From: Saccoglossus kowalevskii
Lineage: Eukaryota; Hemichordata; Enteropneusta; Harrimaniidae
Assembly (NCBI RefSeq): GCF_000003605.2
Contig: NW_003119932.1
Location: 3,854 to 67,853, forward strand
Reading direction: 5' to 3'
DNA length: 64,000 nt
Shown here: positions 15,803 to 28,701 of the stretch, in pieces
How the letters are laid out: each line of letters opens with the position of its first letter
How positions within the stretch are numbered: position 1 is the stretch's first letter
Program-made: the position numbers and the translations under genes
The notes under the pieces: model-generated
The model's input: the letters and a program-made list of their open reading frames with translations, nothing else
What the model was told of the DNA's origin: nothing
Database searches by the model: none

Positions 15803-15867
15803 GACAGTACAGCGGCAGTGTCGACCGACGCGCATCGGAGGTCGATGCGACGGTGTACTGTTTGAGT
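15803..15867. repeat. Imperfect inverted repeat
   Basis: Arms start ACAGTACA and end TGTACTGT, with TCGACC/GGTCGA toward the loop; roughly 22-base arms with several mismatches. Function unknown. Confidence 0.4.
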
Positions 15868-18292
15868 GCATACTTTTAGGTATCCTCGTAATAACCTTAT
15901 TATACATATTATACACATTTTCCTTCCAAGGACACATCATGGGAATGCCGGAATCCAACAAGTTTAGAACGGAATCAGCGAACTTCTTTGTGTGGAGTCC
16001 GGTCAAACCCGGGTGGCAGCCAAGTTTGTTTTTATTATTAGAGGACGTTTACGCGCATAATCATTCCATATTTGGAATTCGCATTTCCTTGTATGGTAGG
16101 ATAAAAATGCCCCGTAAGTTACGGCACTCTGTGACTTGTGGCGTTATGGTGACAGATGTATAATAGTGTTCACGGCGATTAAATGTTTATTCTTAATTCA
16201 CACAAAAAAGTCAATTATATGTGTACCACTGGGGACAATAGAATTACTTAATTTAAAAGTACCAGCAACTGAATCTAACAGCCAATCGCATTAATGCTGA
16301 TTGACTAGGTGCTATTCGAACATACTAGTTTTGAACACGTGATAAATAATAACAGAGTGATGCATGACTATACGGCTTTTCTGATCATGTAAATGTTCAG
16401 TTATTGGTCCTACATTTATTGCAGTGTTGAACATGTGCGCCTTCTCTTTCTCAATGCTCTAACCGAATCAGAAACGAATGAATTTTAAATGTGTTGAAAA
16501 GGCGTTTAAAATTCATGAAAACTCGAGTATAAACCACAAAACACATTTTGAACACGTTTTGTTTGTTTGGTATAATAACACTTGCTGACTAAAAGAAAGT
16601 TTATCGACGCAATATAAATACATGTATAATACATTTAATTTATCTTAGTCTGCAAATCTAGCATGTTGAGCGCATGACTAAGTGTATAACTTCACAAAAA
16701 TACATTTGAAATGCATTTATTCTATTCCATTCCATTTATTCCATAAAGTTAATTGAAAGTAAAATAACCCTACTAGTTTACATAATGTTTTTCAAAAGAG
16801 ACTGGTAGAAATTGTATTAATTTTTAAACGTGCATGTTCATTATTAGAGGCTGTCCATTAGGAATGGCCTACATAGAAAATTTGAAAAAAAATCTAATAA
16901 ATTTGAGAGCAACAAATTTAGACCTTTAAACTATTCGAAAATGTGAACGAAATGTTGGGAAATAGTGAAAATAAATTTCAATCACTGAAATATCATGTTT
17001 ATGCATGGTTAATAGTAAAATAAGTACTAATTAGTTTTATCTGCAAGGTATAAACATAGAACGCCCAGTACAGTTGAACTTGCGAGTCTACATTTGACCT
17101 ATGACCTATGATGTCAAGTTACGTCACTAACAACTAGCTTAGCGATGAAATAGGGGTCGCCTGCTTGTTACTAAAAAAAACTTGTGTGGAAATCTACTAA
17201 TTTGCTCATTGTTTCCATCCTAATTGTTGACTTCGTCTAAGCATCGTTACATTAACTTTGAATCGTCGACTGTTATCTTCTACCTGATTTGGACTTCAAG
17301 TTTGTAATTCTGATTATTTTAGTTGTATAGCCCTGTATAATACAACGTTTGCTACAAACTCCATCTAAAAACTTCAAGGGACCTTTTCATGGCGATTATA
17401 AGGTCAATTAGAACAGTCGTCATTTTCCAAGGTAATGTTCACTGTCGCGTGAATGTGACCGTTCAAGTATATGTCCACGGTTTTTGCTTTCTTTTCCATT
17501 TCCGTTCAATGTATTATCATTTTCATCAATTTTCATCATTTGTTTACTAGTAAACTGTAAATACCAAACTATGCATATTTAATGGTTTATATGATGTATT
17601 TTAATCCCATTGTTGATCTTGGAATGGTAAAGTCATTTTGACTGCAGTGTTCGTTCTGCTGTATGTCAAGTCATGTTCACGGAATTGTATGAATGCATTA
17701 GAATTTCATTTTTGCCAAACTGGTGTCAAGATTTTGTGTAAAATACTGGGAGAGAATTTATCCATAAATTTGTTACCTTAATTTTAAAAAATGGCTAAAC
17801 ACTGCCCTATTTGTTGCAAATGTTAATGTGATTCTTTTTTCCTAAACTGTGCACATGGTTGCCAAAAGTGGAAATCACATATCCAACCATGGATCTTTGA
17901 CAAAATTAGGAGTGGGCACATCCTTTCAAAATATTTTCTTATGCTTTAGCTTGCTAATTATTTTGTGATGATTTTTGAAAATTATTATTGAAAATTATGA
18001 AGTCACATTTTTTTTTGTCCTAAATTATAAATATTTGTTTCTGCTCTAGCGAGTAAATGTTTGGTATTGGTAGGACTATATTTTTTATTTACAGATTCCC
18101 TGCAAGAAAATTTTATAGATGGGACAACAATGAACAATATACTCAACAATATTATGCGTGTCAAATCATAAAGAGTTTTTAACCCTTGAAATTATGAAAT
18201 TATTTATTGTCGAGGCACAGAATTTTCATAATAGCTTAGTCTTATTGAAACTGTGTAATGAATATATCAGGGCACCAAGGCAGTGGAATGGG

Positions 18293-18475
18293 ACCACAGT
18301 CACCTGGTGCACACGTAATGTTAAAATAAATACGATATTTACTATATGGGGGCCGCCATCTTGAATGCAGCATAAAATTAAATTACAGACAAGTTGTGAA
18401 ACGCGTTTTTCAGATTCCTGCAAATGTGGACAAAAATGCCAATCTTTCACAAAAATACGATCCATTGGGGTTATT
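18293..18475 (+). repeat. 180-bp interspersed repeat, copy 1
   Basis: Aligns well with the reverse complement of 45178-45352: shared blocks include CTGGTGCACACGT, GGCCGCCATCTTG, GACAAGTTGTGAAACGCG and AATCTTTCACAAAAATACGA. Neither terminal inverted repeats nor a target duplication is clear. Family unknown. Confidence 0.7.
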
Positions 18476-19305
18476 CTATTCGTATGCAGGGGATTTTTCC
18501 TGACTGTGGATGGGACATTGAGGCAATTGCCAGCCGTCTGTCGCTTTTCAATAGATGACTGTATATGACTGTATATGACTGTGTATATTTGTATAGGTGA
18601 TGGAGATCTCAGAAAAGTACATAGATTACAAAATGAAATATTCTTTAACTTCATTATAAAGTACACTTGTAAGCAACATAGTTTTAAAAATAATAACAAT
18701 GTAATTAGTATGGCAGTGAAAAAAAAATAATCATTTCTGTGTTTCTTGTATTTACACATTGTACATGCTATACCATACCCACTGATTGATCTAGAGGTCA
18801 GATTTTGGGAGGCTTGAAATGTGTTTAGTGTTTTATATCTTCTGCCAATATTTTGAACTTTGATTTTGTGCTTGACAGAATATGGCTGTATTTATACACC
18901 ACTTGCATTTAGTACAAGATAATTTAATTCTAAATAAACTCATTTGATTTAATTATAATGTTTAATTTGTAATAAAGCGGATTATACATAATTTTTTAAA
19001 ATGTGTGTTCATTTTGATTGATGGTTTAGATTGATGATTTAGATGAAAAAAAATTATACTAAGTCATATACAGTAAAATTCATTTTAAAGAGAAACCTTC
19101 CAAGCCCAGGGATTGCACTAAAGAATCATGTGACACTATTGTTTGTTATTCTATCTTATGTTATCCATTGTAATTTTAATCCTGAAAGTAAATTTGTTGT
19201 GAGACTAGACTTAACTGGAAGTTCCCCTTTAAACACATTTATTTATAAATGTGTTTTAAACGTATTTTTTTATAAAAGCATTTAAAAAAAGCATGTCTAA
19301 AAGCA

Positions 19306-19378
19306 TTTATACTGAGCCATACATTGTAAAATGCATTTTAAACGCATTTATTTCCTAACTGATATGGCCCAGTATATA
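19306..19378. repeat. Short inverted repeat in TTAAA-rich region
   Basis: TATACTGAGCCATA and its near reverse complement TATGGCCCAGTATA flank a segment with repeated TTTTAAACGCAT motifs. Possibly a tiny MITE remnant. Confidence 0.35.
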
Positions 19379-20411
19379 TTAAACATGTTTTAAACGCATA
19401 TGCATTAACTTCATCACCCCATGTGTCGAAATCATGGCAGTTTAAAAGGTGTTTTCGCTGCGTAAAACACATTTACAGAAAATAAAAAATACATTTGACG
19501 TTTTTACAGGAAATAAATACGAAGGTTACAGCAAATTCCTAATTATAATATATTTGATAATTTGTGTTTAAGAATCAACAATGGAAATTGCGTACGAATT
19601 CCGACATTTAATGTTTCAAATGCTTTATACGATTAAAAATAATAAAATCTTCATACAAATTACGGACGAAATATAAATATGCAACTTTCAACTTTGTATG
19701 ATTCTCTGTGGTTTCCTTATTAAACGGTTGTTCATTGTTGTTATACGCGTCACACATAGGCTCGATACCGTCTATATGATGCTGTGCCTTGGGTGTACTC
19801 GATGTTGCTTGGTTACAGTCTACGTCACACACAAATTTCAGACAGGCAAGCATGTTGTATAGTAAATCGCACGAGTAGCTGTTCAATGTGAATTCATTTT
19901 TCGGTTACCTCTAGAAAGCCGTTGAAAGAACATACTGGTACAAACACTTCGTTGACATACTATTCTCAGTACTAGAAATCTAGAAATCTCTGCCTTTGTG
20001 TTTTGTTACTGTGTGTTTTGTTATTGGATGTTGAAATACACGAAGTTTTCTTGGCAAATGGTGATGCCGTGTTTATTTTTTATAACGCGCGTTCTTTCAA
20101 AAGCTACAGAAGCAATAATTGGAGGTTCTCCGCAGCTTTCCGTAAAGTTCAAAGTTAACGTGTGATACCATTTCATTAATTTCTAAAATATCCTGTAGAA
20201 TATTTCTCTAGAATTTCATCTACGCTTCATTTTCATTGTTCATAGTCCCATAATCGCCTCTTACAAAAAAGTCTTGCACTTAAAAAGTGTGTCTTTCGTG
20301 AAACAGCTGTTAAAAAATGTTAATGCAGATACTTTCTTTTTCACTCTTGTTGACAAGATAGTCAGTCGTATAATTTCCTTACTAAACAACGTTACAAAAC
20401 AGTTTAATCTG

Positions 20412-20537
20412 AATGACAGGGAGAAAGATTGCACGCTGCGATGGACTGACAATACAAAAGCTAAATGGGTAAAGTGGAAAATTCTCTCCAAAAAACTAAT
20501 CAAATAACGACAACAAAAAAGATTGTGTGTTATCAAT
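20412..20537 (+). pseudogene. Locus B lectin exon 1 remnant
   Basis: NDREKDCTLRWTDNTKAKW matches the NDRKEDYKLRWTDG block of locus A. After a frameshift SNNDNKKDCVLS matches its SNNNDRFNCGV end. Donor AT|gtaag is in the family phase. The N-terminal half (about 20270-20411) is barely recognisable. Confidence 0.65.
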
Positions 20538-21796
20538 GTAAGTGATATAAATTGGTAATATTGTGATAGGCCTGCGTAATTCATACAAGTCGAATATATA
20601 ATATATAATTACCCTATTTAACAAATTCATCATTATTTCAAATCATACAGACATACATACCTTATACCCAATCGATTGTAAGGTACAGATAACTGATTCG
20701 GAAATAGAACACCTCTATTTTGCCGGAAGCTGGTAGCCTGTCACGAGCTTCTTACTGAATTCCCTTCTCGCTAGCGTTGTACTGGAGATCTCGCCCTCGA
20801 TTTGTATTGAGTTGTTGTAGCAGACTATATCCTTTTGTTCTAAAAGGCGTTCAAGAAGTGGATTAACGTCCTTTTCAGGGAAAGCATCTCCAGTGTGATT
20901 ATGTCGTCTTGCTACCCCCCCCCCCTTCTGGCTTGTATGTGCACGAGATGGGCACTCCATTCTATTTTCGAGTTGTCCGTAACTTGCGTTATGAATTGAG
21001 GTGATAAATCAATCTGTCATTTCTACTATATGTATTCAAGTCCGCCCACCGCCTGAGATATGTGATGCATTTCGGTGTCCATTCTATATGTGACCAAGGG
21101 TGGTCTTGTCCATCGTGCTTTGTAGTACACCTTAATAGGTCATACTTAGAGGGTCACATATGAGAACAATTTTCCACATTTCTCGTTCTCGTAGCACTGC
21201 TCACCATTGATTGTGTGATGGCCAGTAATAAAGACGCGAGTATATATTTATTGACTGGCCGTGTAGCCGTGCTATTAGTACTCACAATAATTTTCTGACT
21301 GTCTGGGGCAATTTTAGTTTTCGACATTGTGAAATACTTTCGTTTTTATGCAAACAAATACAATTCCTACACGAGTCGTTGAACACACTACATAGTCATA
21401 GTTTGTAATTTCATTCAGCTTCTTTCATTCATAATTCAAGACAAATAAAAGGCAAAATATAGAGAATATAAAAAAATGCTTCTTGTATTATCTTTGTGTA
21501 ATCGGTAATTACGAAAACTATTTATTAACGCATAGGGAATACATTTCGTTATGAATTATTTTTAATAAAACCTTTCTGAATTATCTTGTCAAAATCAGTT
21601 TTTTTCAGGGTATTTTCTTCCCAAAAAAACGAAAGAATTTCACGATGTCGAAAACGGAAAGTTTTTATCATTTTGTTTGATGGTTCGCAATAGTGTGAAC
21701 AAAGTAAATTTCAAGTTGAATGTGGCCTGCGAATTAGAATCTACTCTACTCGAGTTTTGTCTCATGGGCCTAACATTTTCTTCCCTAAAACTTTAG

Positions 21797-21842
21797 GTCG
21801 ATCAGAGCAGGAAAAGACACTACTTTCTGTGCGAACGTATAG
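21797..21842 (+). pseudogene. Locus B lectin exon 2 remnant
   Basis: DQSRKRHYFLCERIG matches the last strand of the lectin domain (CEKQKKFLCEITG in A). It is 46 bases against 80 in A, out of phase, and lacks the FKW..C part. Confidence 0.6.
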
Positions 21843-21966
21843 GTAAGATGACGGATAATAAGTATTATATGGCAAATTATTTCGTAGTGTCCGTGACATC
21901 GACAATTCTCATATTGTGAACGTTTTATTAAACCCATAATTAATTGTATGAAATTGTATTTTGCAG

Positions 21967-22130
21967 CATGTGGCACTCGTCCACTAGCAGCCAATCATAC
22001 TGAAGAATCAGTTCTTCCGGGTGTGTGGCCCTGGCAAGTGTCAGTACAATCGGAGGACCGCGATTGTAGCGGCGTTGTAGTCAACGGACACTGGATCCTC
22101 ACTTCCGCTTACTGCATCACACTCGCTCAC
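21967..22130 (+). pseudogene. Locus B domain 1 His-loop exon
   Basis: Encodes ACGTRPLAANHTEE, VWPWQVSVQ and GHWILTSAYCI. His57 is Tyr and the IVGG activation site is gone. The position of the usual donor (TGCAT|gt) reads catcac, so the splice donor is destroyed. Confidence 0.75.
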
Positions 22131-22594
22131 AAAGTTAAACTGCGCGTGTGTCGCAATTTACAGGAACAGTACAAACGTCAGACATTCACTTGAATGATAC
22201 AAATGTTCATTCGTATCATGAATTGACGAAATTTATCAAAATGACTGTCGACAGCCCGAGAATCCCGAGACCCCTTCCTCTCACGACACAAAATCCCTAC
22301 TTTCTGGAGGTGCGTAATCCAGTCCAGGTAATTGTACGATTCGGGGAGTGCGTTTTACAGTTACAAAGCTCGCTCTTGTGGGTATCGCGACTAACTAAAC
22401 GTACGCGCGTCTTGAAAGGTGTTGATCATTATTCAACAGGGTTGGACACGGTATATATATACGTACTATGCGCATTACGGTCCCTAATTACCTCCATACT
22501 TGTTGAAATGAACCGGGCATTATTCCACTGGATGGGAATCTATAATGAACATTAATTTCTTTTAATTAACTCCAAACCTGTTATCCTATCCTAG

Positions 22595-22897
22595 GTTCGA
22601 CAAAACTACGTTGAAGTACCCGTTTATGTTAGATGTTAGAATAGGCATGTCATCACTAGCTGCAAACGTATCTGAATACGAATATTTCTCCCAAGTCGGT
22701 CACATTGCGCCTCACCCACTGTACAATTCTAGGCCAATCCAATTTGATGTGGCAATGATTTTCGTTGACTCTTCAATCGTGTTCAATGACTACGTTAGGC
22801 CTATATGCCTTCCTACACTGCACTGCAAGACGATTTCTTTGACCCGACCGGAAGAGAGTGTGTTACAACTGGATGGAAAACCACCCTGACGGACGGC
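22595..22897 (+). pseudogene. Locus B domain 1 Asp102 exon
   Basis: Encodes FDKTTLKYPFMLDVRIG, PIQFDVAMIFVDSS (Asp102 kept) and FNDYVRPICLPT. A frameshift follows, after which DDFFDPTGRECVTTGW matches the family. No recognisable third exon follows. Confidence 0.75.
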
Positions 22898-23365
22898 AGT
22901 ACTTAAGTACTACTAGTATGTGACGTCACGGGTCATGCCTTCTCTGATAGTAACAAATTGAGATTATGTCTTTAAACTCAAACTGGAAGTGCACAAGTTG
23001 GGCTGAAAAATATACTAATTTTCTTCCCACGCTTAGTAGTGTGGATATCGCAGTACTGTTGGCCGAGTGAGGTTTAGCCTGAGGTCTGATATGGCACAGT
23101 TGGTTTCAATACATCTGAAAAGATGGTGTAAACCCTCGCGTCTTGATACTTATTGTAATTGTGGTGAGAAATTCCAAGCCTTAACAATTGACCAAACCAA
23201 ACATTATCCACTTGTCTGCATTTTAAAGTGTGTAATTTACTAAACTGCAGACTCGTGAACTAAACATCTGTTTTTCATAAGCGCGTGAAAAAAGTGAGTG
23301 TTATTAATCAGCAATAGACAATAATATTAATATTTATATGAAATTAGATAAAAGACCAAGTGTGT

Positions 23366-23450
23366 ACCGTATTTATCCGGGTATAAGCCCAGGGTCCTGA
23401 ACATGGAAAATTGCCCAAAACAAGGGGTGGGCGTTTGCCAGAAGATCCCC
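23366..23450 (+). repeat. CCGGGTATAAGCCC-type repeat fragment
   Basis: Carries TATTTATCCGGGTATAAGCC and AACAAGGGGTGGGCGTTTGC. Related motifs (CTTATCCGGGTAAGAGCCC, AACAAGGGGTGAACGC) occur at 63748-63850 and 63984-64000, so this is an interspersed repeat family. Class not determined. Confidence 0.45.
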
Positions 23451-24351
23451 CGGCAAAAAAACAGGAAAATTCGCGAAAATTGACAACACGCAGATTGAAC
23501 TGCGGCAGGGAATAGAACGGCAAATGAAAACATGCAACGGAAATAAATGAACAATATGCAACACTAGAAGTAAAACAAAAATAATGTAATGCTTATAATG
23601 TGACAAATAAACCAGAAATAATAAAAATCGACAGTGAGGAATCATTTGAATTAGGATTTTCCCGCAGACAAACACGCCCAATACGCGTGAACTCAAAATG
23701 AATTAAAATGTCAGGGGTTAAACTGCGTGAAATGATTTCCGGTCTCGACAAATTACGCATCAACCGTCATACAAGATCAATAATAATTTCCAAATTTACA
23801 CAGTAAAAATTATAAAAATTCATAGCTGTTTGAAAAAAACTTCTCAGATATTTATTTGTACGTTCATTGCCATCTTCGTCAAACTCAAAACCCTCAAATG
23901 TTCAAGTCGACGTCACTGTAGCCGTCGAACAAAATCCCTACAACTTATTCCTGAAGTTCGTCGATATTGTCCCACACAATTTGGACTTAGCACTTTTAAT
24001 CCACGGATTTCGCAGTCTGTCAGCTTGGCATTTTTCATTCATGTCTAATCATAATAAAGAGACAAGAAAAATGGGGTCGCTCTGCTGCGATGGCACACGA
24101 TGCTTTTGTTTATAGTCTAGCAATCATCTTTGACCTTTATGCATCTGCTTTACTGATTGGCTAAGAATGGCATCACTACTAGTATTTCATCATAAAGGTC
24201 AAATCGTGACATTGCTTTCTTATCAGACTCGACGCTTATTAATCACGGTGAAAGTTATCATTCAGCAAGTTCCGTCGGTAGGAATGTCTCACTATATGGA
24301 TATCGCGGGGGACTAGTATGGAAAGCCATGACTGTCTTATCCTACTCATTT

Positions 24352-25046
24352 ACATTACATGATAGGCATTCACCATTACATGATAGGCATTCACCATTAC
24401 ATGATAGGCATTCGCCACAACGTGATAGGCATTTATCACAACGTGATAGGCATTTACCACAACGTGATAGGCATTCGCCACAACGTGATAGGCATTTACC
24501 ACAACGTGATAGGCATTTACCACAAGGTGATAGGCATTCACCACGTGATAGGCATTCACCAGTACATGATAGGCATTCGCCACAACGTGTTAGGCATTCG
24601 CCACAACGCGAAAGGGATTTACCACAACGTGATAGACATTTACCACAACGTGATAGGCATTCGCCACAACGTGATAAGCATTTGCCACAACATGATAGGC
24701 ATTTACCACAACGTGATAGGCATTCACCATTACATGATAGTCATTCACCACAACGTGATAGGCATTCGCCACACCGTGAAAGGCATTTACCACAACGTGA
24801 TAAGCATTTACCACAACGTGATAGGCATTTACCACAACGTGATAGGCATTTACCACAACGTGATAGGCATTTACCACAACGTGATAGGCATTTACCACAA
24901 CGTGATAGGCATTCGCCACAACGTGATAAGCATTTGCCACAACATGATAGGCATTTACCACAACGTGATAGGCATTCACCATTACATGATAGTCATTCAC
25001 CACAACGTGATAGGCATTTGCCACAACGTGATAGGCATTTACCACA
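24352..25046 (+). repeat. 21-bp minisatellite, about 33 copies
   Basis: Unit CACAACGTGATAGGCATT plus three variable bases, repeated about 33 times with sporadic substitutions and at least one shortened copy (near 24540). Because 21 is a multiple of three, long frames stay open on both strands: RHLPQRD and GIYHNVI heptads on plus, NAYHVVV on minus. These are by-products of the repeat rather than evidence of a protein. Confidence 0.9.
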
Positions 25047-25463
25047 ACCGATTATCTGTGCTGAGGTCTGTGATTTGGCAAGTTGTTAATGTATATAAAG
25101 CATCACACACATTTGGTAACGCGCTTCTGTGATGTAATAAATGGGTACAAGGAAAGCCTTCAATGTTAATTTGACTATAGTCGTCAACACAAACAAATGT
25201 TGTCAGCATGCGTATCTTGAATGAAATATACGGGTAGGGGTTTACTCTGAGCTGTATGCATTGTTTTTGATGTTTGTCTTTCTCACTCCGACGCGCACTT
25301 AATACATCCGTATCTCGAAGACAATTGCCAACTTGTACTATCCCTATTTACCTACTGTAAGGCGCGGCTGGAGTACTTGCTGTTAGATCTCCCAGTTTAA
25401 AAATAGATTCTTGCAAAAAAACCTTGCTGTACATTAAACACAATTGTCCGTACTCATTGATAG

Positions 25464-25615
25464 AGTGAGTATGGTGCACCGATGGTATGTCAAATGGATG
25501 ACGCAAGATGGCACCTTGCGGGAATCCGTTCATGGTGGCTCTCCTGTGATGAATCCTGCTCTATTCGTTAAAGTTACCTCGACAAATCAATGGATACATG
25601 AAACAATGAGTTCAG
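25464..25615 (+). pseudogene. Locus B domain 1 Ser195 exon
   Basis: Opens SEYGAPMVCQMDDARWHLAG, so GDSGGP has become SEYGAP and Ser195 is Tyr. After a frameshift NPALFVKVTSTNQWIHETM completes the C-terminal helix. Phase-1 donor TTCAG|gtgaaa. Confidence 0.7.
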
Positions 25616-25746
25616 GTGAAATTATTACAATTTCATGTATTTTACAGATTTATGTTCATAAATATTGTCCTGTTATTCCTATGCCAAATATTCTACTAAT
25701 AATCGCCAAACAACGAGGAGTTATTTTATTTGTGTTGTTTTACCCT

Positions 25747-25770
25747 CGACGACGACGACGACGACGACGA
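25747..25770 (+). repeat. (CGA)n microsatellite
   Basis: Eight perfect CGA/GAC triplets in a row. Confidence 0.9.
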
Positions 25771-26119
25771 CATACCTGGGTTGTGTGAGGCGAGCACGAT
25801 ATACAATATTTATAGACTAGCTCATTTTTGCACATTGTATCTATCATTTCTTGATGTACGTCCTCAAAACTCGTAATACTTACCCCAAATACAGATAGCG
25901 AAGTTTTCAATCTCTACACGATAATGTGCATTCGCAGTTAATGGTATAAATTATTCTTGTGCACAATATATTGCAATTTCTGCGTATACACTGCACCTTC
26001 CAAAAAAATAATTTGATATTATTAAGTGTGCTCATTGCTAGAATGTGTGAGCAAATTGGAAAGGTACATTGTAATAAACCAGCGCCACAAAGCAAAAAAT
26101 ACATTCGTTTTATTGACAG

Positions 26120-26293
26120 AACCCACAATATGTAGTACGCCCATACGCCCATTCCCGGTGATCGAATCATTGGAGGAACCGATGCATCGGCTGGTAGTTG
26201 GCCTTGGCAAGTACACGTCGTTGTTGGCGAATCACATACGTGTGGCGGTGTCATAATCGATACTCACTGGATTTTGACTTCGGCTCAATGTGC
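26120..26293 (+). pseudogene. Locus B domain 2 His-loop exon
   Basis: EPTICSTPIRPFP in one frame, then after a one-base frameshift GDRIIGGTDASAGSWPWQV and THWILTSAQCA. His57 is Gln; the R|IIGG activation site is present. The 174-base length is one short of a frame-keeping exon. Confidence 0.75.
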
Positions 26294-27302
26294 GTAAGTA
26301 GTACTAGTGTTTCATCTATTCCCCTGAAATGAAACGAGTAGTACACTATCGGGCATCCGCGGCACGTGTTCCACCGCAATGTCGAAGAAAATGGTCCGAC
26401 GTTAATATTTAGTTTTCATTTAGAAGTTATTTTTGGCGACTAATTATATCTGAAAAAATAACCACGAAAAACGTTACATTAGCAATATGAGCAACCTTTG
26501 TATTCAATTTTACATTCACTTTAACTGTTGTACGAAACATGTATTCGATAATGTGCGATTGGCATCAAATAAACACGCATTTTTAATCGTAAATACAGCT
26601 TCGTAGAAGGAGACAGGGGCGAAATGACGCCATGCATTGAAGAAGTTTGTCTTCTCATTTACAGCTCGTTTTATACCCGATATTTAGGGCATTTCGCAGC
26701 ATATAAAAGTTGTTTTTATCGCCAGATTTCATTCATAGATCCAAAATTTCATGCATGGAGTGACAAAAAACATCTGTTTCCCTTCAAAGTAATGAACTAA
26801 TACGCATTCATCTTTTAGTAAGTACCCATAATTCACTGTGCATGCGAACCGAGTCGCTTTAGTGGTTCATTATTTCACCAATTCAATTTGCAATTTCCAA
26901 CTCAAACTTAATGCTAAAACCATCTTGAATTTTCAAGGTGAATGTTCCGGCGAAGCACTCCACTATCACCTTGAAGTATTTCATTGGGACTATGTGTATG
27001 TGACAATGCCCTCACAGTTTAGAATCAGTTTACCAACAGCCAATCATATTGCTTCTTTCTACAACGCGCTTGTAAAGCTCTCAAAATCTTCAAGGCGGGC
27101 AAAGTCACGAGACGCGCACCACTCTACCATGTATTTCTATGGGCTCTGTGCGAGCCGGTGAAAATAGCTAAAATCGAGGAAACAGCACAAACATAAATTT
27201 GAAGAAATCCTAAACAACCAAATTTAAATATGTTGCATATGTAGGGATAATCTTGTTACACTGTTCAGGGGTGTCAACAACCGTCCCAAATACCGTTTTC
27301 TG

Positions 27303-27483
27303 NNNNNNNNNNNNNNNNNNNNNNNNNNNNNNNNNNNNNNNNNNNNNNNNNNNNNNNNNNNNNNNNNNNNNNNNNNNNNNNNNNNNNNNNNNNNNNNNNN
27401 NNNNNNNNNNNNNNNNNNNNNNNNNNNNNNNNNNNNNNNNNNNNNNNNNNNNNNNNNNNNNNNNNNNNNNNNNNNNNNNNNNN
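27303..27483. other. Assembly gap
   Basis: 181 N characters in a locus B intron. Any reading frame spanning it is meaningless. Confidence 1.
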
Positions 27484-27489
27484 GCACGG

Positions 27490-28353
27490 TGTTGTAGAGG
27501 GAGGAATGTCTAAACGGAGCAACACCGTGCAGGCGGACGATGTGCTAAAACAGACATTCCAACTTTCATTGAAAAAGTCAACTGTTGTGACTTTTCACAA
27601 AATAAAGCAGTACTGTTTAAAGAAAAATATATTGAGCAAAACATATAGCCATTGGCAAATTATGGGCAATGCGACATTTGTATGTGGTATCCTGAGTTAC
27701 CTCCTCGCATTATTCCTTGCAGGCACAATTACAGTGATGTTAGTACTGTCATGAATTTGTTTTTGCGTATCTGTTAACCGACTTAATTAGTTGATTATTA
27801 GCTGAAATGCTGTGTTATGTCTGTCATCGTTTAGGTCTATTTGAAGTTTTGGACGGAACTTGGCTCAGTGATTTGGAACTAATTACGAGATAATCGTCGC
27901 CATTCTGACAGTTTATATTCATAGTTATTAATGTAGTGAACGATTAATCAAAAGATATGACGTATTCAGTACTTAGTGTGATTGGCTTTATGATTGAAGG
28001 TTACGCCCTAGAGTCTTTTACTGTTTTGTAATTGGTTAGAGTTTTGAAAATGAATAAAGAGAGTTTGAGTTGGTCTTGGCGAATACTCCACGACAGACGC
28101 AGTCCGAGAGAGTCCAGGGGCGAGCCTTGAGGCAGTCCAGTCTTGGGCTAGTCTTGGGTCAGCCTTGCGAGAGTCTTGGGGACTTTTCCCCAGGGCGCCG
28201 TGTCTTATAGAGTGCTCGAAAGATCGACTAAGACGAGAGCTGAAACGTATTTCGTTGTGTGTGCCTTATTTGACTGTAAAGTTAAAGTGACTTTCCCGAT
28301 CCCGTACCTCAAGGGGACGCGATAGAGAGACGAGACGAGATTCCCCCCTGACA
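27490..28353 (+). mobile_element. Possible old solo LTR (Gypsy-like), fossil
   Basis: Begins TGTTGTAGAGGGAGGAATG directly after the gap, carries AATAAA at 28053-28058 followed by a G/T-rich stretch, and lies in a locus B intron just before an exon. No gag, pol or primer site is seen. The right end is uncertain (a TGACA at about 28350 is one option) and no target duplication can be checked because of the gap. Promoter-like composition and layout are the only support. Confidence 0.3.
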
Positions 28354-28396
28354 AGTGTGGAGAACCCCGATGAGAAGAGAGTTTTCCCCCTGATAG

Positions 28397-28701
28397 TACG
28401 AGTGTGGCTAATCCGGACCTCATTACCCTCAGAATGGGTATTATGTCATTGACTGTATCATCGCCTCACGAGTATTCCACTACCGTCGATTCTGTTTACG
28501 TTCACGACGATTACGACCCTGTGACTTTTGATTGGGATTTTGCCTTGCTGTTCGTTGCTGTGCCAATACAGACCATCCTCTATGTGAGACCAGTGTGCCT
28601 GGCTACCACAGAATACGATATTTTTTTCCAACCCGATGAGTACTGTATCATAACTGGATGGGATAGGGTTGTCAGCAATCCCAATCCACTTACTCATCAA
28701 G
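28397..28701 (+). pseudogene. Locus B domain 2 Asp102 exon
   Basis: Open throughout, with family phases (305 bases). Encodes SVANPDLITLRMGIMSL, TFDWDFALLFVAVP (Asp102 kept), LYVRPVCLATTEYDIFF and CIITGWDRVV. It is the best-preserved exon of locus B. Confidence 0.8.

Larger units (their letters stand above)
15103..20408. other. Intergenic region between loci A and B
   Basis: No complete gene seen. It contains a copied exon fragment (15642-15672), an imperfect hairpin (15803-15867), an unassigned 128-codon reading frame (15777-16163), one copy of a 180-bp interspersed repeat (18293-18475), a 10-bp tandem repeat (about 18552-18583) and an inverted repeat near 19306-19378. The rest is AT-rich and featureless to me. 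Confidence 0.5.

Noticed and set aside
24328-25132. Long His/Arg-rich or Val/Asn/Ala-rich proteins of 150-257 codons
   Set aside because: They arise only because the minisatellite period (21) is a multiple of three; frames are open on both strands alike.
27224-27525. Reading frames spanning the N gap
   Set aside because: They consist almost entirely of unknown bases.
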